Assembly (NCBI RefSeq): GCF_900102635.1 | Contig: NZ_FMZQ01000011.1 | Location: forward strand, 81,469-145,468 | Length of the DNA stretch: 64,000 bases | Source: Ectopseudomonas chengduensis | GTDB taxonomy: Bacteria; Pseudomonadota; Gammaproteobacteria; Pseudomonadales; Pseudomonadaceae | Direction: 5' to 3' | Shown here: positions 34,664-43,000 of the stretch, one piece after another | How the letters are laid out: every line of letters starts with the position of its first letter | How positions within the stretch are numbered: the stretch's first letter is position 1 | The notes under the pieces: generated by a model | Database searches by the model: none | What the model saw: the letters and a program-made list of their open reading frames with translations, nothing else | Told to the model about the DNA's origin: nothing | Position numbers and translations under genes: made by a program

Positions 34664-34942
34664 ATGCACGTCGACCACCATCCGCTGGTTCATGATTTCC
34701 CCGAACTGCGCAACGAACTGCAGCGTCTGCGGCAGAGCGATGAACAGTTCTCTCGCCAGGCCGAAGAGTACGAAGCGCTGGACAAGCGCATCTGCCGTAT
34801 CGAGGACGGTATCGAGTTGCTCGATGACGTCACCCTCAGCGCGCTGAAACTCGACCGTGTGGCAATGAAGGACGAGTTGGCGCGCCAGCTCAAACGCGCT
34901 GCAGGTCAGTGCTGCGGTTGTGGCAATGGCTGTCGGGGTTGA
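34664..34942 (+). CDS. YdcH/DUF465 protein (copy 2) with cysteine-rich tail
   Basis: 92 aa, clearly paralogous to the preceding gene (HHPLVHDFPELRNELQRL, EYEALDKRICRIEDGIELLD, LKLDRVAMKDELARQLKRA). Unlike copy 1 it ends in CCGCGNGCRG, with four cysteines in seven residues, which would suit metal binding or disulfide linkage. The two copies look like a tandem duplication followed by tail divergence. Confidence 0.86.
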   Translation: MHVDHHPLVHDFPELRNELQRLRQSDEQFSRQAEEYEALDKRICRIEDGIELLDDVTLSALKLDRVAMKDELARQLKRAAGQCCGCGNGCRG

Positions 34943-35058
34943 TGCCCGGAAAATGCGGCAGACACGGCGCCCCCTACGAGATCGCTACCGGTAGGTTGCG
35001 TCGTGCGCACCGGCCTTCCCGGATCTCGTCTTGACTTCGCCATCGGAGCCGAAAGGCC

Positions 35059-35553
35059 TCAATGCACGGGCGGGTTGATCAGATAAGTGAGCAGCCCGTC
35101 CGCCTCTTCTTCTGTCCACACCGGGCGCGCCGGCCTGGGCCATTCGTTCAACAGCTGCTGCCAGAAGGCGCAGGCCAACTCATCCTGACGGTAGAAACGC
35201 AGCAGCCAGGGACTACCATCGCCCATTACCTGCTGTACCAGGGCACGACCGATGCCCTGGCGACGATACTTTTTGAGGATGAACAGGTCGGCGAATTCCG
35301 GTACATCAAGACCGGGTAACTCGCTCTGTTCGATCAGCAGGAAGCCGGCAATGAAGTCGTCGACCAGTATCAGTTGCGCACTCCAGCCCGGCTCCTGCCA
35401 ATAGCGCTGCAGGTGGGGTTGATGGATGTAGAAGCGACCGTCCGTCTCCACGTCCTCCTGCTCCCAGTCCGAGCTTTCGTAGGCGTAGAACTGGTAGAGG
35501 TTGGCCAGTAGCGGCAGCTGTTCGGCGCTGGTGGGGAGCAGTTGGATCTGCAT
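35059..35553 (-). CDS. GNAT-family N-acetyltransferase
   Basis: 164 aa from the ATG at 35553 (MQIQLLPTSAEQLPLLANLY); the reading is open to 35658. GNAT pattern: FAGFLLIEQ-type strand (IAGFLLIEQSELPG), then FILKKYRRQGIGRALVQQVM, the R-R-Q-G-I-G acetyl-CoA loop, and a final WTEEEADGLLTYL. Close to the YitI/predicted acetyltransferase type. Substrate unknown. Divergent from radA. Confidence 0.84.
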   Translation of the reverse strand: MQIQLLPTSAEQLPLLANLYQFYAYESSDWEQEDVETDGRFYIHQPHLQRYWQEPGWSAQLILVDDFIAGFLLIEQSELPGLDVPEFADLFILKKYRRQGIGRALVQQVMGDGSPWLLRFYRQDELACAFWQQLLNEWPRPARPVWTEEEADGLLTYLINPPVH

Positions 35554-35645
35554 ATGGGCATTCCGGGCAGAGTGGCTGTGATCTGTAAATTTATCCAGTT
35601 GTTCGGTATCGTTCCAGCCTTCGTTCAGCGGCAGGATTGATCGCA

Positions 35646-37004
35646 ATGGCCAAGGCAAAACGCATGTACGGCTGCACCGAGTGCGGCGCCACCTTTCCCA
35701 AGTGGGCCGGGCAATGTGGCGAGTGTGGTGCCTGGAACACCCTGGTGGAAACCGTGGTCGAGGGCGCGACGCCCAGCGGGCGCACTGGCTGGGCCGGCGA
35801 CAAGGCCAATATCAAGACCTTGGCTGAGGTCAGTGTCGAGGAAATTCCGCGTTTTTCCACCGCTTCCGGTGAGCTGGATCGGGTGCTGGGTGGCGGCCTG
35901 GTCGATGGCTCGGTGGTGCTGATCGGCGGCGACCCCGGCATTGGCAAGTCGACCATCCTGCTGCAGACCCTGTGCAACATCGCCCAGCGTTTCCCGGCAC
36001 TGTATGTGACGGGTGAGGAATCGCAGCAGCAGGTGGCCATGCGTGCGCGGCGGCTGGATCTGCCGCAGGACAAGCTCAAGGTGATGACCGAAACCTGCAT
36101 CGAGTCGATCATCGCCACCGCCCGCCAGGAAAAACCCAAGGTCATGGTCATCGACTCGATCCAGACCATCTTCACCGAGCAACTGCAGTCGGCTCCTGGT
36201 GGCGTTGCCCAGGTGCGCGAGAGTGCGGCGCTGCTGGTGCGTTTTGCCAAACAGAGCGGCACGGCGATCTTTCTCGTCGGCCACGTCACCAAGGAGGGCG
36301 CGTTGGCCGGCCCACGCGTGCTGGAGCACATGGTCGACACCGTGCTGTATTTCGAGGGCGAGTCCGATGGCCGCCTGCGCCTCTTGCGGGCGGTGAAGAA
36401 CCGTTTCGGCGCGGTCAACGAACTGGGTGTGTTCGGCATGACCGACAAGGGCCTGAAGGAAGTCTCCAATCCCTCGGCGATCTTCCTCACCCGCGCGCAG
36501 GAGGCCGTGCCCGGCAGTGTGGTGATGGCTACCTGGGAAGGCTCGCGACCGATGCTGGTGGAGGTGCAGGCGCTGGTCGACACCAGTCATCTGGGCAATC
36601 CGCGCCGCGTCACCCTGGGCCTGGATCAGAACCGCCTGGCCATGCTGCTGGCGGTACTGCACCGCCACGGCGGCATTCCGACCTATGACCAGGACGTGTT
36701 CCTCAACGTGGTTGGCGGGGTCAAGGTGCTGGAAACGGCGTCCGACCTGGCACTGATGGCGGCGGTGATCTCCAGCCTGCGCAACCGGCCGCTGCAACAT
36801 GACCTGCTGGTGTTCGGCGAGATTGGTCTGTCCGGCGAGATTCGTCCGGTGCCGAGCGGTCAGGAGCGTCTGAAGGAGGCGGCCAAGCATGGTTTCAAGC
36901 GCGCCATCGTGCCCAAGGGCAATGCCCCCAAGGAAGCACCGCCGGGTTTGCAGATAGTAGCCGTCACGCGCCTGGAACAGGCGCTGGATGCGCTTTTCGA
37001 GTAA
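35646..37004 (+). CDS. radA: DNA repair protein RadA/Sms
   Basis: 452 aa from the ATG at 35646, which has AGGA nine bases upstream; a TTG three codons earlier abuts that site. The N-terminal zinc finger is CTECG-x9-CGECG. The RecA-like ATPase has Walker A GGDPGIGKST and Walker B VMVIDSIQT. The RadA-specific KNRFG motif is present, and the C-terminal Lon-like S16 domain ends the protein. It acts on branched recombination intermediates as a hexameric helicase. Confidence 0.97.
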   Translation: MAKAKRMYGCTECGATFPKWAGQCGECGAWNTLVETVVEGATPSGRTGWAGDKANIKTLAEVSVEEIPRFSTASGELDRVLGGGLVDGSVVLIGGDPGIGKSTILLQTLCNIAQRFPALYVTGEESQQQVAMRARRLDLPQDKLKVMTETCIESIIATARQEKPKVMVIDSIQTIFTEQLQSAPGGVAQVRESAALLVRFAKQSGTAIFLVGHVTKEGALAGPRVLEHMVDTVLYFEGESDGRLRLLRAVKNRFGAVNELGVFGMTDKGLKEVSNPSAIFLTRAQEAVPGSVVMATWEGSRPMLVEVQALVDTSHLGNPRRVTLGLDQNRLAMLLAVLHRHGGIPTYDQDVFLNVVGGVKVLETASDLALMAAVISSLRNRPLQHDLLVFGEIGLSGEIRPVPSGQERLKEAAKHGFKRAIVPKGNAPKEAPPGLQIVAVTRLEQALDALFE

Positions 37005-37052
37005 CTAAAGTCGCGGCTAAAACCCTTCCTGCTGTACCTGCACATGTACCAA

Positions 37053-37115
37053 CTGTAGGAGCCCGCTTGCGGGCGATCATCGATAAAAGCATCGCCGGCA
37101 AGCCGGCTCCTACAG
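37053..37115. repeat. REP pair (REPIN) downstream of radA
   Basis: CTGTAGGAGCCCGCTTGCGG and, inverted, CCGGCAAGCCGGCTCCTACAG, separated by about 20 bases with further pairing (GCGAT/ATCGC). This is a GTAGGAGC-class REP doublet in the 247-bp gap between radA and a 48-aa gene. Confidence 0.8.
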
Positions 37116-37251
37116 GTCCATCCGAGCTACGTCTTTGTATCGGCTGCGGCGTTCTGCCGCGAGTGGGGCGGGTCGAAAATTGACCGAGGTCAATAAGTAG
37201 CAGGCTATCGACGCGCAGCATGAAGGCGTATCCACTGAAGGAGACGCCATC

Positions 37252-37398
37252 ATGTTCCTGTTCTTCGATTTCTTTTCCCGGGCTTTCAACTTCGACGCCA
37301 AGGCCATTGAGTCGCGCGATGCGCGTCGTCAGGCGCAGCGTATTCAGGCGCGTCGCCAGCGTCGTGAACAGGCAGAGGCTGCCTGCTTGCGCCACTGA
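37252..37398 (+). CDS. 48-aa Arg-rich small protein
   Basis: Starts MFLFFDFFSRAFNFDAKAIE and continues as a strongly basic helix rich in Arg and Gln (RRQAQRIQARRQRREQ) before ending EAACLRH. AAGGAG lies eight bases before the ATG, which supports translation. An aromatic/hydrophobic N-terminus followed by a positive amphipathic helix suggests membrane or nucleic-acid contact. I do not recognise a family. The inverted-repeat element copy 2 follows six bases after the stop. Confidence 0.6.
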   Translation: MFLFFDFFSRAFNFDAKAIESRDARRQAQRIQARRQRREQAEAACLRH

Positions 37399-37403
37399 CT
37401 GCT

Positions 37404-37546
37404 AGGCTCTGTACGAAAAGTGCCTGCGCTCGGTGATGCTTCGTTAAAAACCGGTTCGGAATGCTCATTTACCACTCGTAAACTGCGCTTCCTCACCGGT
37501 TTTTGCCTCGCCTGACCTTCGCTCGACGACTTTTCGTATAGAACCT
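37404..37546. repeat. Long nested inverted-repeat element (copy 2)
   Basis: 143 bp. Terminal arms AGGCTCTGTACGAAAAGT (37404-37421) and ACTTTTCGTATAGAACCT (37529-37546) pair at 16 of 18 bases. Inner arms AAAAACCGGT (37446-37455) and ACCGGTTTTT (37495-37504) pair perfectly. A central hairpin TTTAC-CACTC-GTAAA is at 37468-37482. The right end overlaps the stop codon of the PilZ gene by two bases. Same architecture as 23216-23400. Confidence 0.78.
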
Positions 37547-37922
37547 AGTCGTCTTCGCCCAATGCCGCCAGTTCACGTTCCAGCAGTTGCTCATCACCAA
37601 GATTGAGCTCGATCAGGCGGCGCAGGTGGCTGATCGATTCCAGGTCGATATGCCGACAGACGAAGCCGAGCGACTGCGGCTGGGTGCGCGTCAGTACCAC
37701 TTCCATCTTCACCTTGGCTTCGTCCCCCAGTTCGATAAGGGCTTCGAAGGGCTGGTTCGGGTCCCCGTTCCAGTCGCGCGGGGTCTTGATCAGCAGGCCC
37801 TTGAGAGAGATATCGTGCAGAGCTGCCGACCATTGTCGCTCACCCTGAGCGATGACGGTGGGGGCGTCGAAGGCGATGCGCTGAAAGCGCCGACGCTCGT
37901 TGGCTGATTCACTCATGCCCAT
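37545..37922 (-). CDS. PilZ-domain cyclic-di-GMP receptor
   Basis: 125-aa single-domain PilZ protein. Both ligand motifs are intact: RRFQR (RxxxR) at the N-terminus and DISLKG (D/N-x-S-x-x-G). The C-terminal part (LGFVCRHIDLESISHLRRLI) matches the stand-alone PilZ class. It would bind c-di-GMP and act on an unknown partner. The stop overlaps the outer arm of the inverted-repeat element. The window also encodes a diguanylate cyclase, a MorA-like protein and a second PilZ protein. Confidence 0.92.
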   Translation of the reverse strand: MGMSESANERRRFQRIAFDAPTVIAQGERQWSAALHDISLKGLLIKTPRDWNGDPNQPFEALIELGDEAKVKMEVVLTRTQPQSLGFVCRHIDLESISHLRRLIELNLGDEQLLERELAALGEDD

Positions 37923-38081
37923 ACTCCTGAAGGATTTACATCACTATAGCCAAGGCTGACGGCCCCGTGCTTTGCCGCTGTGTCGCAGCGCACAGCTGAG
38001 ACACACCAGTTTGACAGGTGGCCAAGTTTCGCCAAAGCTCCTTGTGTAGTTTTTATTACTCAATATTGCGGAGCGACACAT

Positions 38082-38588
38082 ATGAGCAAGCGACTGCTGG
38101 GTAAAGGGTTGGTCTTCGGTCTGTTGAGCATGGCCAGTGTTGGTGCGTTTGCCGATGCTGCGGGCGGTAATGGCTGCGGCTGGGGCAACATGCTGTTCGA
38201 AGGGCAGCGCGGCATGGCGCCGCACTTTCTAGCGACCACTACCAACGGCACCTCGGGTAATGCCACCTTCGGTATGACTTCCGGTACCAACGGCTGCGAT
38301 ACCAGCGGCGCGCTGGGTTACAACGGTCGCTCCATGCTGGCAATGAATGGCATGCTCGATTCGATTGCCGAAGACATGGCCATGGGCCAGGGCGAAGCGC
38401 TGGACGCCTACGCTACCTTGCTGGGCGTGGAGGCTCAGGATCGTGCGCACTTCGCCAAGGTCACTCACGACAACTTCGGCAGCATCTTCAGCAAAGCCGA
38501 CGCCACCAGTGAGCAGGTGCTGGCAGCCACGCTCGAGGTGATGAGCCGTGACGCGCAACTGGCGCGCTACGTGAAACAGCCGGCCTGA
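38082..38588 (+). CDS. DUF3015 secreted protein
   Basis: 168 aa with a Sec signal peptide (residues 1-24, cleaved near AFADAAG). The mature protein starts AAGGNGCGWGNMLFEGQRGM, followed by GTSGNATFGMTSGTNGCD and a helical C-terminus (LDSIAEDMAMGQGEALDAYA). This is the DUF3015 pattern: two conserved cysteines, Gly/Asn-rich. GGAG precedes the ATG. Function unknown, likely periplasmic. Confidence 0.88.
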   Translation: MSKRLLGKGLVFGLLSMASVGAFADAAGGNGCGWGNMLFEGQRGMAPHFLATTTNGTSGNATFGMTSGTNGCDTSGALGYNGRSMLAMNGMLDSIAEDMAMGQGEALDAYATLLGVEAQDRAHFAKVTHDNFGSIFSKADATSEQVLAATLEVMSRDAQLARYVKQPA

Positions 38589-38606
38589 GATTAATCCCCG
38601 GCAAAA

Positions 38607-38634
38607 ACAAGCCCGCCAATTTGGCGGGCTTGTT
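38607..38634. terminator. Bidirectional terminator between DUF3015 gene and glyA
   Basis: ACAAGCCCGCC-AATT-GGCGGGCTTGT, an 11-bp perfect stem with A- and T-rich flanks on both sides, separates two convergent genes. Confidence 0.85.
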
Positions 38635-38650
38635 CATTTCAGGCAGCGTA

Positions 38651-39904
38651 TCAGTTGCCGTATACCGGGAACTTCGCGCACAGCGCCTTGACCTGCTCAC
38701 GCACGCGGCCTTCGACTTCATCATTGCCGATGTTGGCCAGTACGTCGCAGATCCAGCCTGCCAGTTGACGGCACTCGTCTTCCTTGAAGCCGCGAGTGGT
38801 GACGGCGGGGGTGCCGATACGCAGGCCGGAGGTGACGAACGGCGAACGCGGATCGTTCGGTACGCTGTTCTTGTTCACGGTGATGAAGGCTCGGCCCAGG
38901 GCAGCGTCAGCATCCTTGCCGGTAATGTCCTGCTTGATCAGCGAGAGCAGGAACAGGTGGTTCTCGGTGCCGCCGGAGACCACGTCGTAACCGTTGTCGA
39001 TGAACACCTGGGCCATGGTCTGGGCGTTCTTGATCACCTGCGCCTGGTAAGCCTTGAACTCAGGCTGCAGCGCTTCCTTGAAGCACACCGCCTTGGCGGC
39101 GATGACGTGCTCCAGCGGGCCGCCCTGGCCGCCCGGGAATACCGCGGAGTTGAACTTCTTCTCCAGCTCTTCGTTCTTGCGCGCCAGGATCAGGCCACCG
39201 CGCGGGCCGCGCAGGGTCTTGTGCGTGGTGGTGGTAACCACGTCGGCGAACGGTACCGGGTTCGGGTACAGACCGGCGGCGACCAGACCAGCGACGTGGG
39301 CCATGTCGACGAACAGGTAGGCACCGACCTTGTCGGCGATGGCGCGGAAACGCGGGAAGTCCAGTACCTGCGAGTAGGCGCTGAAGCCGGCGATGATCAT
39401 CTTCGGCTTGTGCTCCACGGCCAGGCGCTCGACTTCGTCGTAGTCGATCAGGCCCTGGTCGTTGATGCCGTACTGCACGGCGTTGTAGATCTTGCCGGAG
39501 AAGCTGACGCTGGCGCCGTGGGTCAGGTGGCCGCCGTGGGCCAGGCTCATGCCCAGCACGGTGTCGCCGGCGTTGAGCAGGGCCATGTACACGGCGCTGT
39601 TGGCCTGGCTGCCGGAGTGCGGCTGGACGTTGGCGTAGTCGGCGCCGAACAGCTCCTTGGCGCGGTCGATGGCGAGTTGCTCGACCACGTCGACGTATTC
39701 GCAGCCGCCGTAGTAACGCTTGCCCGGATAGCCTTCGGCGTACTTGTTGGTCAGCACGCTGCCCTGGGCTTCCATCACCGCCGGGCTGGTGTAGTTTTCC
39801 GAGGCGATCAGCTCGATGTGCTCTTCCTGGCGCTGGGCTTCCTGCTCCATCGCGGCAAAGAGTTCGGCGTCATAACGAGCGAGGGTCAAATCACGGCTGA
39901 ACAT
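38651..39904 (-). CDS. glyA: Serine hydroxymethyltransferase
   Basis: 417-aa PLP enzyme converting serine and tetrahydrofolate to glycine and methylene-THF. The PLP lysine is in VVTTTTHKTLRGPRGG. Other conserved blocks are ENYTSPAVMEAQGSVLTNKY, YPGKRYYGG, QPHSGSQANSAVY, and VDMAHVAGLVAAGLYPNP. Length and sequence are canonical. It is likely one of several glyA copies in Pseudomonas; the copy beside morA is glyA3 in P. aeruginosa as I recall. Confidence 0.97.
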   Translation of the reverse strand: MFSRDLTLARYDAELFAAMEQEAQRQEEHIELIASENYTSPAVMEAQGSVLTNKYAEGYPGKRYYGGCEYVDVVEQLAIDRAKELFGADYANVQPHSGSQANSAVYMALLNAGDTVLGMSLAHGGHLTHGASVSFSGKIYNAVQYGINDQGLIDYDEVERLAVEHKPKMIIAGFSAYSQVLDFPRFRAIADKVGAYLFVDMAHVAGLVAAGLYPNPVPFADVVTTTTHKTLRGPRGGLILARKNEELEKKFNSAVFPGGQGGPLEHVIAAKAVCFKEALQPEFKAYQAQVIKNAQTMAQVFIDNGYDVVSGGTENHLFLLSLIKQDITGKDADAALGRAFITVNKNSVPNDPRSPFVTSGLRIGTPAVTTRGFKEDECRQLAGWICDVLANIGNDEVEGRVREQVKALCAKFPVYGN

Positions 39905-40039
39905 GGCGGTCCCCTGAAATCAGCTGGGCGGTAGAAAGAGGGGGCGGATTCTACCGCAAAGGTCGCATTCAGGCATATGAAGGTCGGTCATGAGCCTGAC
40001 AAATGGCCTTCATGCTGAGTTGGGCCCAGGGCCCGCCCG

Positions 40040-43000
40040 TCAACTGAGGATGAACAGCGCTGCGCCGCTGAATTGGGCGGTGAGCTGACGTGCAGGCATG
40101 GGCCTGCCCAGCAGGAAGCCCTGCACTTCGTCGCAGTCGTGTTCACGAAGGAAGTCGAGTTGTGCCTGGCTCTCCACGCCCTCGGCGATCACCATCATGT
40201 TCAGGCTGTGCGCCATGGCGATGATGGCGCGGGCGATCTGCGCGTCCTGCTCGCCATCGGGCAGGCCGTCGACGAAGCTGCGGTCGATCTTCAAAACGTC
40301 GATGGGGAACTGCTTGAGGTAGTTCAGCGACGAGTAGCCGGTGCCGAAATCATCCACAGCAATGCACAGGCCCAAACGCTTGAGGTTGCCGAGAGTCTGC
40401 ATCGCGCTGGCGACGTCACGCATCAGTATGCTTTCGGTCAGCTCCAGCTCCAGGCAGGCCGGGGCTAGTCCGGTTCTGTCCAGAATGGCGGCGATGCGTG
40501 CGCTCAGATCGCCTTCGGCGAACTGCCGGGCCGACAGATTGACCGAAATCTTGGGGATGCGGATCTTTTCCTCGTGCCAGGCCTTGAGCTGCCGGCAGGC
40601 CTCCTCCAGCACCCATTCACCGACCTGCACCACCAGACCGAGCTCCTCCAGCACCGGGATGAACTCATCCGGCGGCACCAGGCCGCGTGTCGGGTGACTC
40701 CAGCGCAACAGCGCCTCGACCCCTGTCAGGCGATTGCCGTCGCCGGAGAACTGCGGCTGATAATGCAGGACGAACTGGCTCTGCTCCTGAGCGTGGCGCA
40801 GATCGCTTTCAAGTTCCAGGCGCTCCAGGGCACTGGCGTTCATGTCGGCCTGGTAGAACTGGAAGTTGTTCTTGCCGTGTTCCTTGGCGTGATACATCGC
40901 GGTGTCGGCGTTCTTCATCAGTTGGCTCAGCTCGCTACCGTCCTGCGGGGCGAGGGCGATACCGATACTGGCGGTGACGAAGAATTCGCGGCCTTCGAGG
41001 ACGAAAGGGCGGGCCAGGCTGGAGAGAATCTGCTCGGCGACATGAATGGCGCGATTCAATGCGCCCTCGCGGGTGGCGCGCGGCTGCAGCAGCAGGGTGA
41101 ATTCGTCGCCGCCCATGCGCGCCACGGTGTCGTCGCCGTCGACGCAGGCCGACAGGCGCACGGCCACGTCCTTGAGCATGCGGTCGCCGGCGGCGTGGCC
41201 GAGCGAATCGTTGATCGGCTTGAAGCGGTCGAGGTCGAGGAACATCAGCACCACCCATTCGTCATGCCGATCCGCATGCTGCAGGGCGCTGTGCAGGCGA
41301 TCCTGGAACAAGGTACGGTTGGGCAGGTGGGTCAGGGCGTCGTAGTAGGCCAGACGATGGATTCGCTGTTCGCTGGCCTTGCGTTCGCTTATGTCGCTGA
41401 AGAAGCACACATAGCTGACCAGGTCGCCTTCCTCGTCATGCACCGCGGTAATGCCGACCCAGGCCGGGAAGTTTTCGCCACCCTTGCGCTTGAGCCACAC
41501 CTCGCCCTCCCAACTGCCGCGCTGGTTGAGTTGGCCGAGGATGTACTGCAGGTGCGCCGCCTGCTGGCGGTCGGCGGTGAGCATACCTGGAAGCTGGTCG
41601 AGCACCTGGCCGGCGGAATAACCACTGACGCGGCTGAAGGCCTTGTTGACCTGAACGATGTAACCGGCCGGGTCGGTCACCAGAATCGCTGCGGTGGAGT
41701 GCTCGAATACCGTGGCGGCCATGCGCAGGTCTTTTTCCGCGCGGCGTTGCTGGCTGATGTCGCGGCCAACGCCGAGGATGCCTTCGAAGCGACCGTTCTC
41801 GTCCCACATCAGCACCAGGCGCAGCTCCACCGGGATCTTGTGGCCGTCGGCGCGCAGGCAGTCGAACACGAACAGCTGATCCGGCAGCTCCTCGCGCAGA
41901 CGCTCGAGGCGGTCACGCTCGCCGAGCGAATCGCGAATCCGCTCGAGCAGCAGGTAGAGGCCGGTGAGCTGCTGCGGGTTGGCCGCCAGGCCTTGCAGGC
42001 CGTTGGCCGTCACCCATTCGGCGTTGTAGCCGAGCATGGCTTCCACCGACGGGCTGACGTAGTTCAGATTCAGGCTGTCATCGGTGGAGACGATCACGTC
42101 GCTGATGCTTTCCGCCAGCAGGCGGTAGCGTTGCTCGCTGTCACGCAGCGACTGGTTGCGCTCGATCTGCTCGGTGATGTCCTTGGCCACGCCGATCAGC
42201 CGGCTGACGCGACCGCGCTCATCACGCGCCAGAGCCTGCTCACGGATGCTGAACCAGTGCCATTGGCCATTGCGGTGACGCCAGCGCAGCACCGATTCGA
42301 GCAGCAGGCCGTTGCCGACCACTTTCTGCAGGTTGCGAATGCGCCAGTAGTATTCGCTGTCGTCCGGGTGCAGTACCTGCTCCCAGAAGTCGCCGGCCAT
42401 CGCCTTGAGCTCGCTGACGCTATAGCCCAGTTGCAATCCGAGGCTGTGGTTGCTGAACAGCACCTGCCGGTTCTGCATGTCATGCACGTAGAGCAGGTCG
42501 GGCACCGAGCGAACCACTTCGGACCAGAAGCGCTCACGCTCGATCAGCGACAGCTCGATGCGCTTGCGGCTGGTAATGTCGCTGATGCTCAGCGTGACGG
42601 CCTGATAGTCCTGGAGCATTTCCGGCAGACGCAGCACCAGCCAGACGTGCCGCTGCAAGCCTTGTGCGGTGACCAGTTGGGTTTCCAGCTCCATCAGGTT
42701 GGGGCCTTCGAGCACGGCCACGGCCAGGCGGTAACACAGGTCGTCCGGCTGTACCGGACCGTTGTCGATCAGTTGCTGCCAGGCCTGTTCGGTGGACTTG
42801 ACCCCGAGCAGGTTGAGCGCCACCTGGTTGGCCTCGGTAATGCGCAGTTGCTCGACCAGCAGTTGCTGATGCTCGGCATCGGCCTGCAACCAGCGCTGCA
42901 GACCCGCCGCATCGCGCAACTTGTGCTGCAGCAACAGGCAGCGCAGGCCGGAGAGGTCGAGCACGCAGAGGGCTACGCCGGTGCCGTCGAAGATGTCCTG

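Noticed and set aside
39905..40039. Riboswitch upstream of glyA
   Set aside because: Glycine or other riboswitch motifs were considered, but the 135-bp gap shows no conserved core that I can identify.
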